From: Flavobacterium hydrophilum
GTDB lineage: Bacteria > Bacteroidota > Bacteroidia > Flavobacteriales > Flavobacteriaceae
Direction of reading: 5' to 3'
Length of the DNA: 64,000 bases
NCBI RefSeq assembly: GCF_003202405.1
Contig: NZ_QJHL01000005.1
Coordinates: forward strand, 62,001 to 126,000
Each line of letters begins with the position of its first letter. Position 1 is the first letter of the stretch. Shown one piece after another: positions 53,560 to 62,702 of this stretch. The position numbers were made by a program, and so were the translations under genes. The notes beneath the pieces are model-generated. The model was not told the origin of the DNA, did not search any database, and saw nothing but the letters and a program-made list of their open reading frames with translations.

Positions 53560-54339
53560 ATGATTAAAGAAAAAGAAAATACAGAACCTGCAGCCGAAGC
53601 TGATAAAAAAGCGGTGATAATAGAAATCAAAGATTTACATAAAACTTTTGGTAAAGATAATCACGTTTTAAAAGGTGTAAATTTTACTGTCAATAAAGGC
53701 GAAGATTTAGTGGTTTTAGGTCGATCCGGTTCAGGTAAATCGGTGACTATAAAATGCATTGTCGGATTAATAACTCCTGATAAAGGCGAAATAAATGTTT
53801 TTGATCAAAATGTATTAGACCTTAATAAAAACGAACTCAATGAAATGAGATCCAGAATCGGATTTTTGTTTCAAAGTGGTGCTTTGTATGACTCCATGTC
53901 TGTAAGAGAAAATCTGGCTTTTACCCTAAGAAAACACAAACGTGATTTAAATGCTGATGAAATTGAGAAAGAAGTATTGGAAGCATTAGAGAGTGTAGGG
54001 CTGAGTGAAGCTATTGATAAAATGCCATCAGAACTATCGGGAGGAATGCGTAAAAGAATTGGTCTGGCACGCACACTAATTTTAAAACCTGAAATTATTT
54101 TATATGATGAACCTACTACCGGATTAGATACGATTACATCAAGAGAAATCAGCGAATTAATATTAGATATTAAACATACCCGTAAAACGACCGCAATCAT
54201 TATTACGCATGATATGGCGTGTGCAAAACTAACCGCTGACCGTATTATCGTTTTAAAAGAAGGAAAAATTCAGGCAGAAGGAACATACGAAGAATTAGAA
54301 AAAAGTGAAGACGAATGGGTACGCTCATTCTTTGAGTAA
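53560..54339 (+). CDS. mlaF: MlaF-type ABC ATPase
   Basis: 259 residues. Walker A at residues 54-61 (GRSGSGKS), Q-loop LFQSGALYDSMSV, signature ELSGGMRKRIGLAR, Walker B IILYDEPTTGLD, and switch His in TTAIIITHDMACAK. It powers the MlaE-type permease next to it. The TSREISELI and late EGTYEELEK segments are typical of the lipid-transport branch. The next gene's true start is downstream of its stop, although an upstream GTG overlaps it. Confidence 0.93.
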   Translation: MIKEKENTEPAAEADKKAVIIEIKDLHKTFGKDNHVLKGVNFTVNKGEDLVVLGRSGSGKSVTIKCIVGLITPDKGEINVFDQNVLDLNKNELNEMRSRIGFLFQSGALYDSMSVRENLAFTLRKHKRDLNADEIEKEVLEALESVGLSEAIDKMPSELSGGMRKRIGLARTLILKPEIILYDEPTTGLDTITSREISELILDIKHTRKTTAIIITHDMACAKLTADRIIVLKEGKIQAEGTYEELEKSEDEWVRSFFE

Positions 54340-54364
54340 AAAAATAAAATCAAAAACAAAAATC

Positions 54365-55183
54365 ATGGATAAGCAATCTGGATATACTTGGAAATTAGGA
54401 ATGTTTGTAACAATAGGTTTACTGCTTTTTATATTGGCAGTTTACTTTATCGGAAAACAAAAAAATCTTTTTGGCTCTACATTCCGCATTACATCAAGCT
54501 TTAAAACCGTAAGCGGATTAGAGATTGGTAACAATGTCCGTTTTTCAGGAATTAACATTGGTACTATAGATGAAATTCAATTAGTTAATGATTCTACAGT
54601 AGTCGTAGGAATGGTTATTAAGGATGATGTCCGTGAATTTATTAAAACAGATGCCAAAGCCAGTATTGGTTCTGATGGTTTAATGGGCGATAAAGTCCTG
54701 ACTATCACACCGGGTGCGAAATCTCAAAAAGCAGTTGAAAATAATGCTCAAATTGCCTCACTAAGCGGGATTGAAATGAATGACATTATGAAAACGGTCA
54801 AAAAAAGCATGGATAATGTAAGTGTGATTTCAGAAGAACTGGCCATTTTCAGCCATAGTATGAACAATGGAAATGGCGCTTTGGCTAAGCTAATGCGTGA
54901 TCCGGGCATGGCAAATACGATGGATAAAACACTTAGCAATCTGGAAAAAGGAACAAAAGGCTTCAGCGAAAATATGGAAGCGGCTAAAAGTAATTTTCTT
55001 TTAAGAGGTTACTTTAAGAAAAAAGAAAAAGAGAAAGAAGAGAAAATAGAAGAAGCCAAGGAAAAAAAGGAAGAACAGCAGGAAAAGGCTAAAAAAGAAA
55101 AAGAGGAAAAATTAAAAGAGGAAAAGAAAAAAGCTGAAGAGGAAGCTAAAAAAGCAGAAGAAACTAAAAAAGACAAAAAATAA
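54365..55183 (+). CDS. mlaD: MlaD/MCE-type lipid-binding protein with charged tail
   Basis: 272 residues from ATG 54365; a GTG in frame at 54305 overlaps the ATPase gene and was rejected. One membrane anchor (LGMFVTIGLLLFILAVYFI), then an MCE domain (SSFKTVSGLEIGNNVRFSGI, IGTIDEIQLVNDSTVVVGMV, DGLMGDKVLTITPG). The last 60 residues are nearly all Lys, Glu and Ala (KKEKEKEEKIEEAKEKKEEQ), a probable long charged helix. MCE proteins form rings that pass lipids between membranes. Confidence 0.9.
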   Translation: MDKQSGYTWKLGMFVTIGLLLFILAVYFIGKQKNLFGSTFRITSSFKTVSGLEIGNNVRFSGINIGTIDEIQLVNDSTVVVGMVIKDDVREFIKTDAKASIGSDGLMGDKVLTITPGAKSQKAVENNAQIASLSGIEMNDIMKTVKKSMDNVSVISEELAIFSHSMNNGNGALAKLMRDPGMANTMDKTLSNLEKGTKGFSENMEAAKSNFLLRGYFKKKEKEKEEKIEEAKEKKEEQQEKAKKEKEEKLKEEKKKAEEEAKKAEETKKDKK

Positions 55184-55257
55184 TGATTCTGATTCGACGC
55201 CTTTAAAATCACAATTAATAATTTTCATCTGGCAGGTTGAAATAAAAATATTTTTAT

Positions 55258-58062
55258 ATGCACAGTAAATTCAAACATATAAGCCTTAAAATTGCCAAAA
55301 TTTCAGGAATAGTAATAGCATCAATTTTGCTGTTACTTTTTTTGATTCCGTTACTTTTTCCTGGAACTGTTGCGGCTGAAGTCAAAAAAATTGCCAATGA
55401 AAGATTAGACAGTAAAATGGAATTTTCTAAATCCAGATTTTCGTTTTTTACACACTTTCCTTCGCTCACGGTTTCTTTAGATGATTTATCCCTCACAGGT
55501 TCTGCTCCTTTTAAAAATGATACTTTATTAAAAGCAGAACAGGTTGCTTTTGGAATTAATATTAAAAGATTACTATTCGATAATGAAGTAAAAATTAATA
55601 AATTATATGTTTCTAAAGCTGATATAAACATAATGGTCAACCAAAAAGGAGAAGCCAATTATAATATTTATATCGCTCCCAAAGATGTTAAAAAGGACAC
55701 CAGTGCTTCTGAAGAAGGAACAGCAATTCGTCTGGAACGTATTGATTTTGAAGACTGCCATGTCAAATATAACGACCGATCGGCCAAAATTTTAGTTGAT
55801 GCAAAAGGATTCAATTATGTTGGTAAAGGAAACTTAAGCGAAGATATTTTCGATTTGAACACGGATGCCAAAATAGACAATATCGACTTTTACTATGGTA
55901 AAACAGGCTATCTTAGAAAAAAAGAATTACGTGCTGATTTAATTACCAGAATCAACACAAATGCCCTTTCGTTTATTCTTCAAAAAAATGAATTAAAAAT
56001 TAATCAACTGCCTTTAAAATTCACTGGTTTGTTTACCATTTTAAGAGACGGATACAAAATCAATATCAAGGCTGCATCAGAGAATACAACAGTAAAAGAT
56101 CTATTGTCTGTAATGCCTCCGGAATATTTAACATGGCTTGAAGAAACCGAAATCTCAGGCAAAAGTGATTTGCTTTTTACTTTTAAAGGAAATTACAATG
56201 TCGCCAAAAAGCAAAAACCGGATCTGGCGATTAATTTGAAAATTAACGAAGGTGCAATCAATTACCAGAATGCTCCTGCTCCCTTAAACGATTTTCAAAT
56301 GAATCTGAATGCTATTATGCCTTCACTCGATATTGAAAAACTTTTAGTAAACTTAAAAACTTTCAAATTTAAAGTTGGAGAAAAAGATTATTTCAATGCC
56401 TACTTACGAAGCAAAGGTTTTACCGAAATGGATGTTGATGCAAGTGTAAAAGGAGCATTAGACCTCGCTACTCTTGATGCCGCATTAGGATTGTACAGCC
56501 TCGATTTAAAAGGAACACTGAGAACTGATATTCAGGCAAAAGGAACATTTAGTACTTCAAAAAAATTATTTCCAAAAACAAGAGGCGGAATTGCATTACA
56601 CAATGGCTGGCTAAAAACGGATTCTTATCCAAACCCTATTACCGATATCACTTTTGTAGCCAATGTCCTTAACAAGGCTGGTACATACAAAGATTTAATC
56701 GTAGGTGTTGCTCCTGCTTCTTTTGTATTTGAAGGAAATCCGGTATATGTAAACGCAGCACTTTCGGATTTTAGCGATCTGGCATACAACGCCAAAGTAA
56801 AAGGTGAACTGAATGTTGGGAATATTTACAAAGTATTTTCAAGAAAAGGAATGGATATTTCGGGTTATGCCAAGGCCGATCTTTCACTTCAGGGAAAACA
56901 AAGTTATGCTGCCACCGGACAATATGATAAACTCAATAATAAAGGTACTATTGTATTAAAAAATATCAAGGCAACATCAGAGCTTTTTCCAAAGGCATTT
57001 TTTATCAAACAGGGGAACTTCAGGTTTCAGAACGAAAAAATGTGGTTTGAGAAATTTTACGCCTATTATGGAAAATCTGATTTTGACATTAACGGATATC
57101 TGCTCAATACCATCAATTATTTTCTGGAATCACGTGGGACCCTAAGCGGTAATTTCAATATGAAATCCAAACTGATTAATGTGGATGAATTTATGGCTTT
57201 GGAAAAAGGTGAAAACACAGACCGGAACTTAGAAGTGGAGTATGCCAGGGAAGACAATCCTAAAATGAGCGGAGTAGTTATTGTACCCGGAAACTTAGAT
57301 GTAAGCTTAACAGCAAATGCAGATAAAGTTGAATATAACGGTCTTGTTTTTAATAAACTTAACGGAAAAATAGGTGTTTCAAAAGGAAACTTTTATTTAG
57401 AAAATACTGTGTTTAATATTATTGATTGTGCATTAATTGTGGATGCTTCCTACAAAGATGAATCGCCTACTTCGGCTCGTTTTGATGCACACTTTCGTGC
57501 AAAAGATTTCAGTGTACAAAGAGCCTATAAAGAAATTCCGATGTTTCACGACATGGTTACTGCTGCCGAAAAAGCACATGGAATCATCTCTGTAGATTAC
57601 AAAATAAAAGGCGATCTGGATGGGAATATGAGTCCGATTTATGAATCATTCGAAGGAGGCGGAACCCTGAATCTGCGTGATGTAAAAATTAAAGGTCTTA
57701 AATTATTTGACGGAATAAGCTCTAAAACAGGACAAGATGGTCTGAATAATCCGGACATGGAAGGTATCGAAATCAAATCTGAAATTGACAATAATCTGAT
57801 TCATATTGATCCGTTTACTTTCAGTGTTGCCAGTTTTAAACCTACTGTAAAAGGAACTACCAGTTTTAACGGATTACTGGATTTAAGAATGCGGTTAGGA
57901 CTTCCTCCTTTCGGTATTCTTGGGTTTCCAATTACCATTACAGGTACTCATGAAAATCCAAAAATAAAAATATTCAGCAAAACCGGAAAAGAAATACTTG
58001 ATGCTGTTTACAACGAAAAAAGCAATACCGTAGTTAAGAAAGAAAAAGTGAAGACCAAATAA
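55258..58062 (+). CDS. AsmA-family envelope protein
   Basis: 934 residues. N-terminal membrane anchor (ISGIVIASILLLLFLIPLLF) followed by the AsmA opening LDSKMEFSKSRFSFFTHFPS, LTVSLDDLSLTGSAPFKND, then a very long beta-rich body and an AsmA C-terminal part (FEGGGTLNLRDVKIKGLKLF, then FSVASFKPTVKGTTSFNGLL). Proteins of this type form a grooved beta-rod that carries phospholipids across the periplasm. It follows the MlaEFD-type genes by 74 bp in the same direction, which fits a combined lipid-transport operon. Confidence 0.88.
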   Translation: MHSKFKHISLKIAKISGIVIASILLLLFLIPLLFPGTVAAEVKKIANERLDSKMEFSKSRFSFFTHFPSLTVSLDDLSLTGSAPFKNDTLLKAEQVAFGINIKRLLFDNEVKINKLYVSKADINIMVNQKGEANYNIYIAPKDVKKDTSASEEGTAIRLERIDFEDCHVKYNDRSAKILVDAKGFNYVGKGNLSEDIFDLNTDAKIDNIDFYYGKTGYLRKKELRADLITRINTNALSFILQKNELKINQLPLKFTGLFTILRDGYKINIKAASENTTVKDLLSVMPPEYLTWLEETEISGKSDLLFTFKGNYNVAKKQKPDLAINLKINEGAINYQNAPAPLNDFQMNLNAIMPSLDIEKLLVNLKTFKFKVGEKDYFNAYLRSKGFTEMDVDASVKGALDLATLDAALGLYSLDLKGTLRTDIQAKGTFSTSKKLFPKTRGGIALHNGWLKTDSYPNPITDITFVANVLNKAGTYKDLIVGVAPASFVFEGNPVYVNAALSDFSDLAYNAKVKGELNVGNIYKVFSRKGMDISGYAKADLSLQGKQSYAATGQYDKLNNKGTIVLKNIKATSELFPKAFFIKQGNFRFQNEKMWFEKFYAYYGKSDFDINGYLLNTINYFLESRGTLSGNFNMKSKLINVDEFMALEKGENTDRNLEVEYAREDNPKMSGVVIVPGNLDVSLTANADKVEYNGLVFNKLNGKIGVSKGNFYLENTVFNIIDCALIVDASYKDESPTSARFDAHFRAKDFSVQRAYKEIPMFHDMVTAAEKAHGIISVDYKIKGDLDGNMSPIYESFEGGGTLNLRDVKIKGLKLFDGISSKTGQDGLNNPDMEGIEIKSEIDNNLIHIDPFTFSVASFKPTVKGTTSFNGLLDLRMRLGLPPFGILGFPITITGTHENPKIKIFSKTGKEILDAVYNEKSNTVVKKEKVKTK

Positions 58063-58140
58063 TTTAAATAGACTGAATGTTTAAAAAAGCTTCAACTATT
58101 GACAAATCAAACATAAAAACCATTGTTCAAAAACTAAAAC

Positions 58141-59340
58141 ATGAAATTACGTTCAACAGAAAGTTTCTGGCCCCTAAAACACGCGATGGACGTCAGTTAC
58201 CCATCAATAGAATCTGATATTGAAACCGAAATTTTAATCATTGGAGGCGGAATTACCGGAGCTCTAATCGCTTATGAGCTGATCAACGAAGGAAAAAAAG
58301 TAGTATTAGTTGACCGCCGTGATGTTTGTAACGGAAGCACCGCAGCGAGTACCGCCCTGCTGCAATATGAAATTGATGTTCCGCTACACGAACTGATAAA
58401 ATTGAGAGGCGAAAAATGTGCTGTGGATAGCTATTTCAATGGAAAAAAGGCCATTTTTGATTTACGTAAAATTATTGACGATATTAATAGCAACTGCCAT
58501 TTTGAATTTAAAAAAAGCATCTATTTCTGCTCGCTAAAAAAAGATATTCCGTTTTTAAAAAATGAATTTAATGCCCGAAAAGAGCACGGCTTTGATGTAA
58601 ATTGGCTGGAAAGATGGGATCTGGAGAAATTTGGATTAAATGCCATTGCTGCAATTGAATCTAAAACGGCTGCAGTAATGGACCCCTTTAGACTTGCGCA
58701 CGATTTATTGCTTTATTGCACAAAAAACGGAATGCAGATTTTTGATCGTACCAATATTGTTTCGACTGAAAATCAAAAAGGAAAACGAATCGCCCGAACA
58801 GAAAATAAATATAAAATTACTGCAGATCATATTATACATTGCAGTGGTTATGAAAGTACTGAAACTTTAAAGGAAAAAGTAGTCGACCTTAAAAGCACCT
58901 ACGTTATTGCCTCTGAAAGCATTCCTGATTTATCAAACACTTTTAAAAACGCTATTTTTTGGGACACCTCTAAGCCTTATCTGTATTTCAGGTCGACTCC
59001 TGACAACCGAATTATAATGGGTGGTGGTGATGAAGATTTTAAAGATCCTGTAAAACGCGATAAATTCTTGCCGCGAAAGGAGCAGTTTCTTCTATATAAA
59101 TTTCAAAAAAAGTTTCCCAAACTCAATTTTAAAATAGATTATTCCTGGGCGGGTACTTTTGGCGAAACCAAAGATGGTCTTCCTTATTTTGGAAAACCAA
59201 ATCCCGATATAAACGAACACTACGTTTTGGGATTTGGCGGTAACGGAATCACCTTCAGCGTAATAGGAATGAATTCGATTATGGATTCTATTGAAAACAA
59301 AGAACATCCTGATTTAGAATATTATAAATTTGGAAGGTAA
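58141..59340 (+). CDS. FAD-dependent amine/amino-acid-type oxidoreductase (DAO fold)
   Basis: 399 residues. FAD-binding start EILIIGGGITGALIAYELIN, EGKKVVLVDRRDVCNGSTAA for the ribose and adenine contact, and the late GYEST and FGFGGNGITFS motifs. No signal peptide, so cytoplasmic. DAO-fold enzymes oxidise C-N bonds, including amino acids and sarcosine; the substrate is unknown. It lies 78 bp after the AsmA-family gene but seems unrelated to it. Confidence 0.87.
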   Translation: MKLRSTESFWPLKHAMDVSYPSIESDIETEILIIGGGITGALIAYELINEGKKVVLVDRRDVCNGSTAASTALLQYEIDVPLHELIKLRGEKCAVDSYFNGKKAIFDLRKIIDDINSNCHFEFKKSIYFCSLKKDIPFLKNEFNARKEHGFDVNWLERWDLEKFGLNAIAAIESKTAAVMDPFRLAHDLLLYCTKNGMQIFDRTNIVSTENQKGKRIARTENKYKITADHIIHCSGYESTETLKEKVVDLKSTYVIASESIPDLSNTFKNAIFWDTSKPYLYFRSTPDNRIIMGGGDEDFKDPVKRDKFLPRKEQFLLYKFQKKFPKLNFKIDYSWAGTFGETKDGLPYFGKPNPDINEHYVLGFGGNGITFSVIGMNSIMDSIENKEHPDLEYYKFGR

Positions 59341-59446
59341 ATTTCTAATTCGTTAAAACTTAATTTCCTCCATATTGTATAATCAAAATGCCATCTGATT
59401 ATTTATTCCAAAAAATAAATATCTTTGAGAAGATAATACCGAAGTA

Positions 59447-59530
59447 AACATTCGCTTATACATCCAAATTTGGGTAGATTGGCGAATGTTTATTTTACGT
59501 ATATAAACAAGTTAGCGGTTATGTTGAAAG
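59447..59530 (+). repeat. Cassette-boundary-like element, 5' type, copy 2
   Basis: AACATTCGC and GCGAATGTT are perfect inverted repeats (59447-59455 and 59482-59490) around CCAAATTTGGGTAGATTG. It continues GTATATAAACAAGTTAGCGG. Same order of motifs as 3822-3900. Confidence 0.55.
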
Positions 59531-59545
59531 AACGAAAAGGAAAAG

Positions 59546-59935
59546 ATGAAATATTATAGATTACATATTGACTGCAAAAATAATTTTGAAACTTATTCAA
59601 AAATAACTGAAATTCTTGGAGTTAAGCCAACGGAATTTGATACGGAAAAAAAAGACGAAAATTTATATAGTTTATGGACTTATACTTTTGATGAAGATGA
59701 CCTCGAAATGCCGTATTATGATTTCATAAATAATTTCTTAGATATAATTGAACCAAAATTTGCTAAACTCAAAAAAATAGGGATTAAGAAAAAGCATATT
59801 ACATTCTGGCTAAACTATGAATATGACCAACAATGTGGAATGGAATTTAATCCTAAAGAAATGAAACGGTTAGGCAAAAGTGGAATCACAATGTGTATAG
59901 ATTGTTGGCAAAAAAACGCAACAGTTGAATTCTAA
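59546..59935 (+). CDS. DUF4279-like hypothetical protein, flanked by inverted repeats
   Basis: 129 residues. The pattern YYRLHIDCKNNFETYSKITE, LGVKPTEFDTEKKDE, LWTYTFDEDD and the end MKRLGKSGITMCIDCWQ resembles DUF4279, a family of small proteins common in accessory DNA and sometimes near polymorphic toxins. GTTAGCGGTTATGTT lies just before the start and the reverse form AACACAACCGCTAAG just after the stop, so the gene is boxed by inverted repeats. Function unknown. Confidence 0.72.
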   Translation: MKYYRLHIDCKNNFETYSKITEILGVKPTEFDTEKKDENLYSLWTYTFDEDDLEMPYYDFINNFLDIIEPKFAKLKKIGIKKKHITFWLNYEYDQQCGMEFNPKEMKRLGKSGITMCIDCWQKNATVEF

Positions 59936-59944
59936 AAGTGAATA

Positions 59945-60005
59945 AAAACACAACCGCTAAGAGCCGTTTGGCGAGATTTTATTTAGGCTAAATTTAAAGA
60001 CCGTT
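59945..60005 (+). repeat. Cassette-boundary-like element, 3' type
   Basis: AACACAACCGCTAAGAGCCG, then GGCGAGATTTTATTTAGGCT. Its first part is the reverse complement of the sequence before the gene (13 of 15 bases) and shares CACAACCGC-CTAA with the element at 4534. Confidence 0.5.
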
Positions 60006-60088
60006 TTGTATTTGAGATGATTTGGCAAATCCAAAGAATGGTCTTAATCAGTCCAAAACCCACTGATTACCATAAAGTTATCCCCAAT

Positions 60089-60730
60089 ATGAGAAAACTA
60101 ATCCAGATATTAATTTTATTGATTCCCATTCTCGCTTTTGCGCAAATGAAAGATAGCTGGAATAATATCACAATTAAAACTTTGGACTCCTTAAAAACTG
60201 AATTAAAACCTGAACAAATCGTATATTTTAATTTATTAATTGCAAAAAGAGAAAACTACCAAACTCAAAAACGAATTGACACTACTAATGCGACAATTTT
60301 AATAGTTGAAGGATATAAATTCTCTGAAAAGAAATATGGAATCAACGAAGAATTTCTCTTCGACAGCAATCATATTTTTTCTTATGAAAATGACATCAAA
60401 GAAATTGGAGTAAGCTTTAATGATTATGAAGATTTTATACTACCCGCTCTTAATAAAAAAACTTTAGACTCAATTAAACCAAGAAAATTTACAGCAGTTT
60501 TTGGTTGTTCTCCCAATAATAGAACAATCCGAAAATCAAAGAAAATCGAAAAAATGGCAGAAAAAGAAGGAATTATATTGGAAGAATATATAAAAATAGT
60601 AACCTTAATTGACAATCGAACTAAAAAAATAAAAGTATCATTTTTAATTCCGAAAGCTGGAAAAAGAGAAGTCAATATTTCTTATGGACCATTCTTTTCG
60701 AACAAAAGATTGGAATCTTGGCTAAAATAA
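60089..60730 (+). CDS. Exported hypothetical protein
   Basis: 213 residues from ATG 60089, where the signal peptide starts (MRKLIQILILLIPILAFAQ); 24 upstream codons in frame overlap the boundary element and were left out. The mature part is rich in Lys and Ile, with no known motif; ITIKTLDSLKTELKPEQIVY and KAGKREVNISYGPFFSN are the most structured parts. It may travel with the upstream orphan gene in the same accessory patch. Confidence 0.66.
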   Translation: MRKLIQILILLIPILAFAQMKDSWNNITIKTLDSLKTELKPEQIVYFNLLIAKRENYQTQKRIDTTNATILIVEGYKFSEKKYGINEEFLFDSNHIFSYENDIKEIGVSFNDYEDFILPALNKKTLDSIKPRKFTAVFGCSPNNRTIRKSKKIEKMAEKEGIILEEYIKIVTLIDNRTKKIKVSFLIPKAGKREVNISYGPFFSNKRLESWLK

Positions 60731-60746
60731 AATACTTGCTACAACA

Positions 60747-60780
60747 ACCCCGCTTTCGCACAAATCCTCGTGTAGCTTTT
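60747..60780. repeat. Third copy of the CACGAA palindrome, weak
   Basis: ACCCCGCTTTCGCACAAATC then CTCGTGTAGCTTTT; aligns with 10365 and 12585. Confidence 0.3.
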
Positions 60781-60920
60781 TAAACGAATAGTTTATCAAA
60801 TTCGAACAACTCAAATTAATAAACTACTGAGAAACTAAGGTTTTTAGACCCAAAAATAGTCTGTTATCAAAAAAGTACTAAATAATCAATAATAAACCCT
60901 AGCATCTCAGAGTTCTTAAA

Positions 60921-61946
60921 TTATGCGGTAATAGCGAACTGATTTTGACTAAACTTATATTCTTTTGGACTGCAGTTAAATTTCTGTTTGAAGATTTTAG
61001 AGAAATAACTTCTGCTGGTAAATCCGATGCAATACACTATTTCTGAGATATTTAAATCTGAATTCTTGATTAGAATTTCGGCTTTTAAAATTCGCATATG
61101 CGTGATAAAATCATTTACTGTTCTGTCATGAATCATTTTAAAACCTTCCTGTAGCTTATTTGGTGACAAACCCGATTGTTTGCTGAGCGATTTTATAGTA
61201 AACTGCTCTTCAGGAGTTTCTTTTATAAGGTCTGAAAGCTTTTTTATTTCTTCCATTTCTTTTAAAGTCAGACAGTTTGTTTCTTTCAGACAATTGTTCA
61301 TATCATCAGAATGCTGTTGGATTTCCATTGCCAGAATGATTTTTAAAATTCCCTCTTTTAATAAATTACGAACAATTCCGTTTTGGGTAACTGCATTTAA
61401 CTGTTCAATTTTTTCTGCTATTTTTAAGTTATAAGAACCTACATAGAAAAAATTACCAGAAAGATTCTTTTCGAAGAAAATCTCTTTTACTTTATGATTG
61501 AAAAAATTATTTTCAAGTGAATCCGCATTCTGGGTTCCTACCACAATTAAAGTGACTTTAGTGCTGGTATTCTTCTCAAAAGATAAAATATTATCTTCAT
61601 TTTGTCTGGATGAAACTATAGCTGTCTGAAATTTTTTCAATTTTCTTTCTGCACCTGACATTCCAAAACTGTGTGATAAGCTTCCTTTTGAACAATAAGC
61701 AAAATAAACAGGCGAAATATTCGGATTCCCGATACTAATTCTTACGTCTTCAGAAAAGGTCATATCAAACTGTAAACAGGAAATAGCGTTACTGAATGAA
61801 GATCCCACGATAGTTCCTTTGGCAAAATTATTGCTGACTTCTAAAGCATATTCATCAGAATCAAAAATTATTTTACCTCCTAAAGCGGATGTCAGTTCTT
61901 CAAATATATTTTTAATTTTATCGTTATGTATAGTTACTGTTTTCAT
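60921..61946 (-). CDS. AraC-family transcriptional regulator
   Basis: 341 residues. The N-terminal two thirds have a cupin-like or sensory segment without recognised ligand sites. The C-terminal two-helix-turn-helix DNA-binding part is clear: FTIKSLSKQSGLSPNKLQEG, FITHMRILKAEILIKNSDLN, ISEIVYCIGFTSRSYFSKIF and QKFNCSPKEYK. Single gene; its targets are not evident from the neighbours. Confidence 0.9.
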   Translation of the reverse strand: MKTVTIHNDKIKNIFEELTSALGGKIIFDSDEYALEVSNNFAKGTIVGSSFSNAISCLQFDMTFSEDVRISIGNPNISPVYFAYCSKGSLSHSFGMSGAERKLKKFQTAIVSSRQNEDNILSFEKNTSTKVTLIVVGTQNADSLENNFFNHKVKEIFFEKNLSGNFFYVGSYNLKIAEKIEQLNAVTQNGIVRNLLKEGILKIILAMEIQQHSDDMNNCLKETNCLTLKEMEEIKKLSDLIKETPEEQFTIKSLSKQSGLSPNKLQEGFKMIHDRTVNDFITHMRILKAEILIKNSDLNISEIVYCIGFTSRSYFSKIFKQKFNCSPKEYKFSQNQFAITA

Positions 61947-62119
61947 TTTGCTCGGATTTAGATTCTAAAAATTATATTTATATAAGTAAGAACAGGTTCA
62001 GTTTTTTTGCTGTGAAATCTGAACTTCAAAATTCGTCCATAACACCTTAAAATCTGTTATATAATTTTTAGGAATTGTTTTATAATTTCTTCTACATCCT
62101 TTATTTTAATCATTTAAAT

Positions 62120-62614
62120 ATGAAAAGTTTTTCTTTTGCTCCTGTCGCTTCAATTGATGCAACTGTTTTAATTTTAGGAACCATGCCTGGCACTAAATCG
62201 CTGGAAATACAACAATATTATGGCCATACCCAAAATAATTTCTGGCGTTTTATGTTCGAAATTTTAAATGAAGATTTCTCCAATGATTATGAAATCAGGA
62301 AAGCACTTTTAATAAAAAACGGTATTGCTTTATGGGATGTTTTACAATTTTGTGAAAGAATTGGAAGTCTGGACAGCGCTATTAAAAATGAAATTTCAAA
62401 TAATTTTGAACATTTTTTAAACCTGCATCCACATATTAAAACTATTATTTTCAACGGTCAAAAAGCAGCTGCCTTTTTTAAGAAGCATGTTGTCTTGAAA
62501 AATACGAATTATGAGTTCATAATTCTGCCTTCTACAAGTCCGGCGAATGCCAGCAAAACATTCGAATCAAAATTAAATGAGTGGAAGATTATCAGAAAAT
62601 TACTAAAAGTTTGA
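62120..62614 (+). CDS. DNA-deoxyinosine glycosylase (UDG superfamily)
   Basis: 164 residues from ATG 62120; the 15 upstream codons in frame look unlike protein. Motif A is LILGTMPGTKSLEIQQYYGH, with TQNNFWRFM, and the closing motif is FIILPSTSPANAS. These match the hypoxanthine-DNA glycosylase (family 6) branch, which removes deaminated bases and starts base-excision repair. The catalytic Asp/Asn of classical UDGs is replaced, as usual in this branch. Confidence 0.86.
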   Translation: MKSFSFAPVASIDATVLILGTMPGTKSLEIQQYYGHTQNNFWRFMFEILNEDFSNDYEIRKALLIKNGIALWDVLQFCERIGSLDSAIKNEISNNFEHFLNLHPHIKTIIFNGQKAAAFFKKHVVLKNTNYEFIILPSTSPANASKTFESKLNEWKIIRKLLKV

Positions 62615-62702
62615 ATGATATAAGATTATCGCTTTTAAGTGTAATATTTTTACTTATATGTTTAAATAATTTTATCCTAAATAAATTTTAAATATACAAA
62701 TC

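Noticed and set aside
54305..54364. A longer N-terminus for the MlaD-type protein from GTG 54305.
   Set aside because: It overlaps the end of the ATPase gene in another frame and is not like known MlaD N-termini.
55009..55212. A serine- and phenylalanine-rich minus-strand open frame.
   Set aside because: It is the complement of the Lys/Glu-rich tail of the MlaD-type gene.
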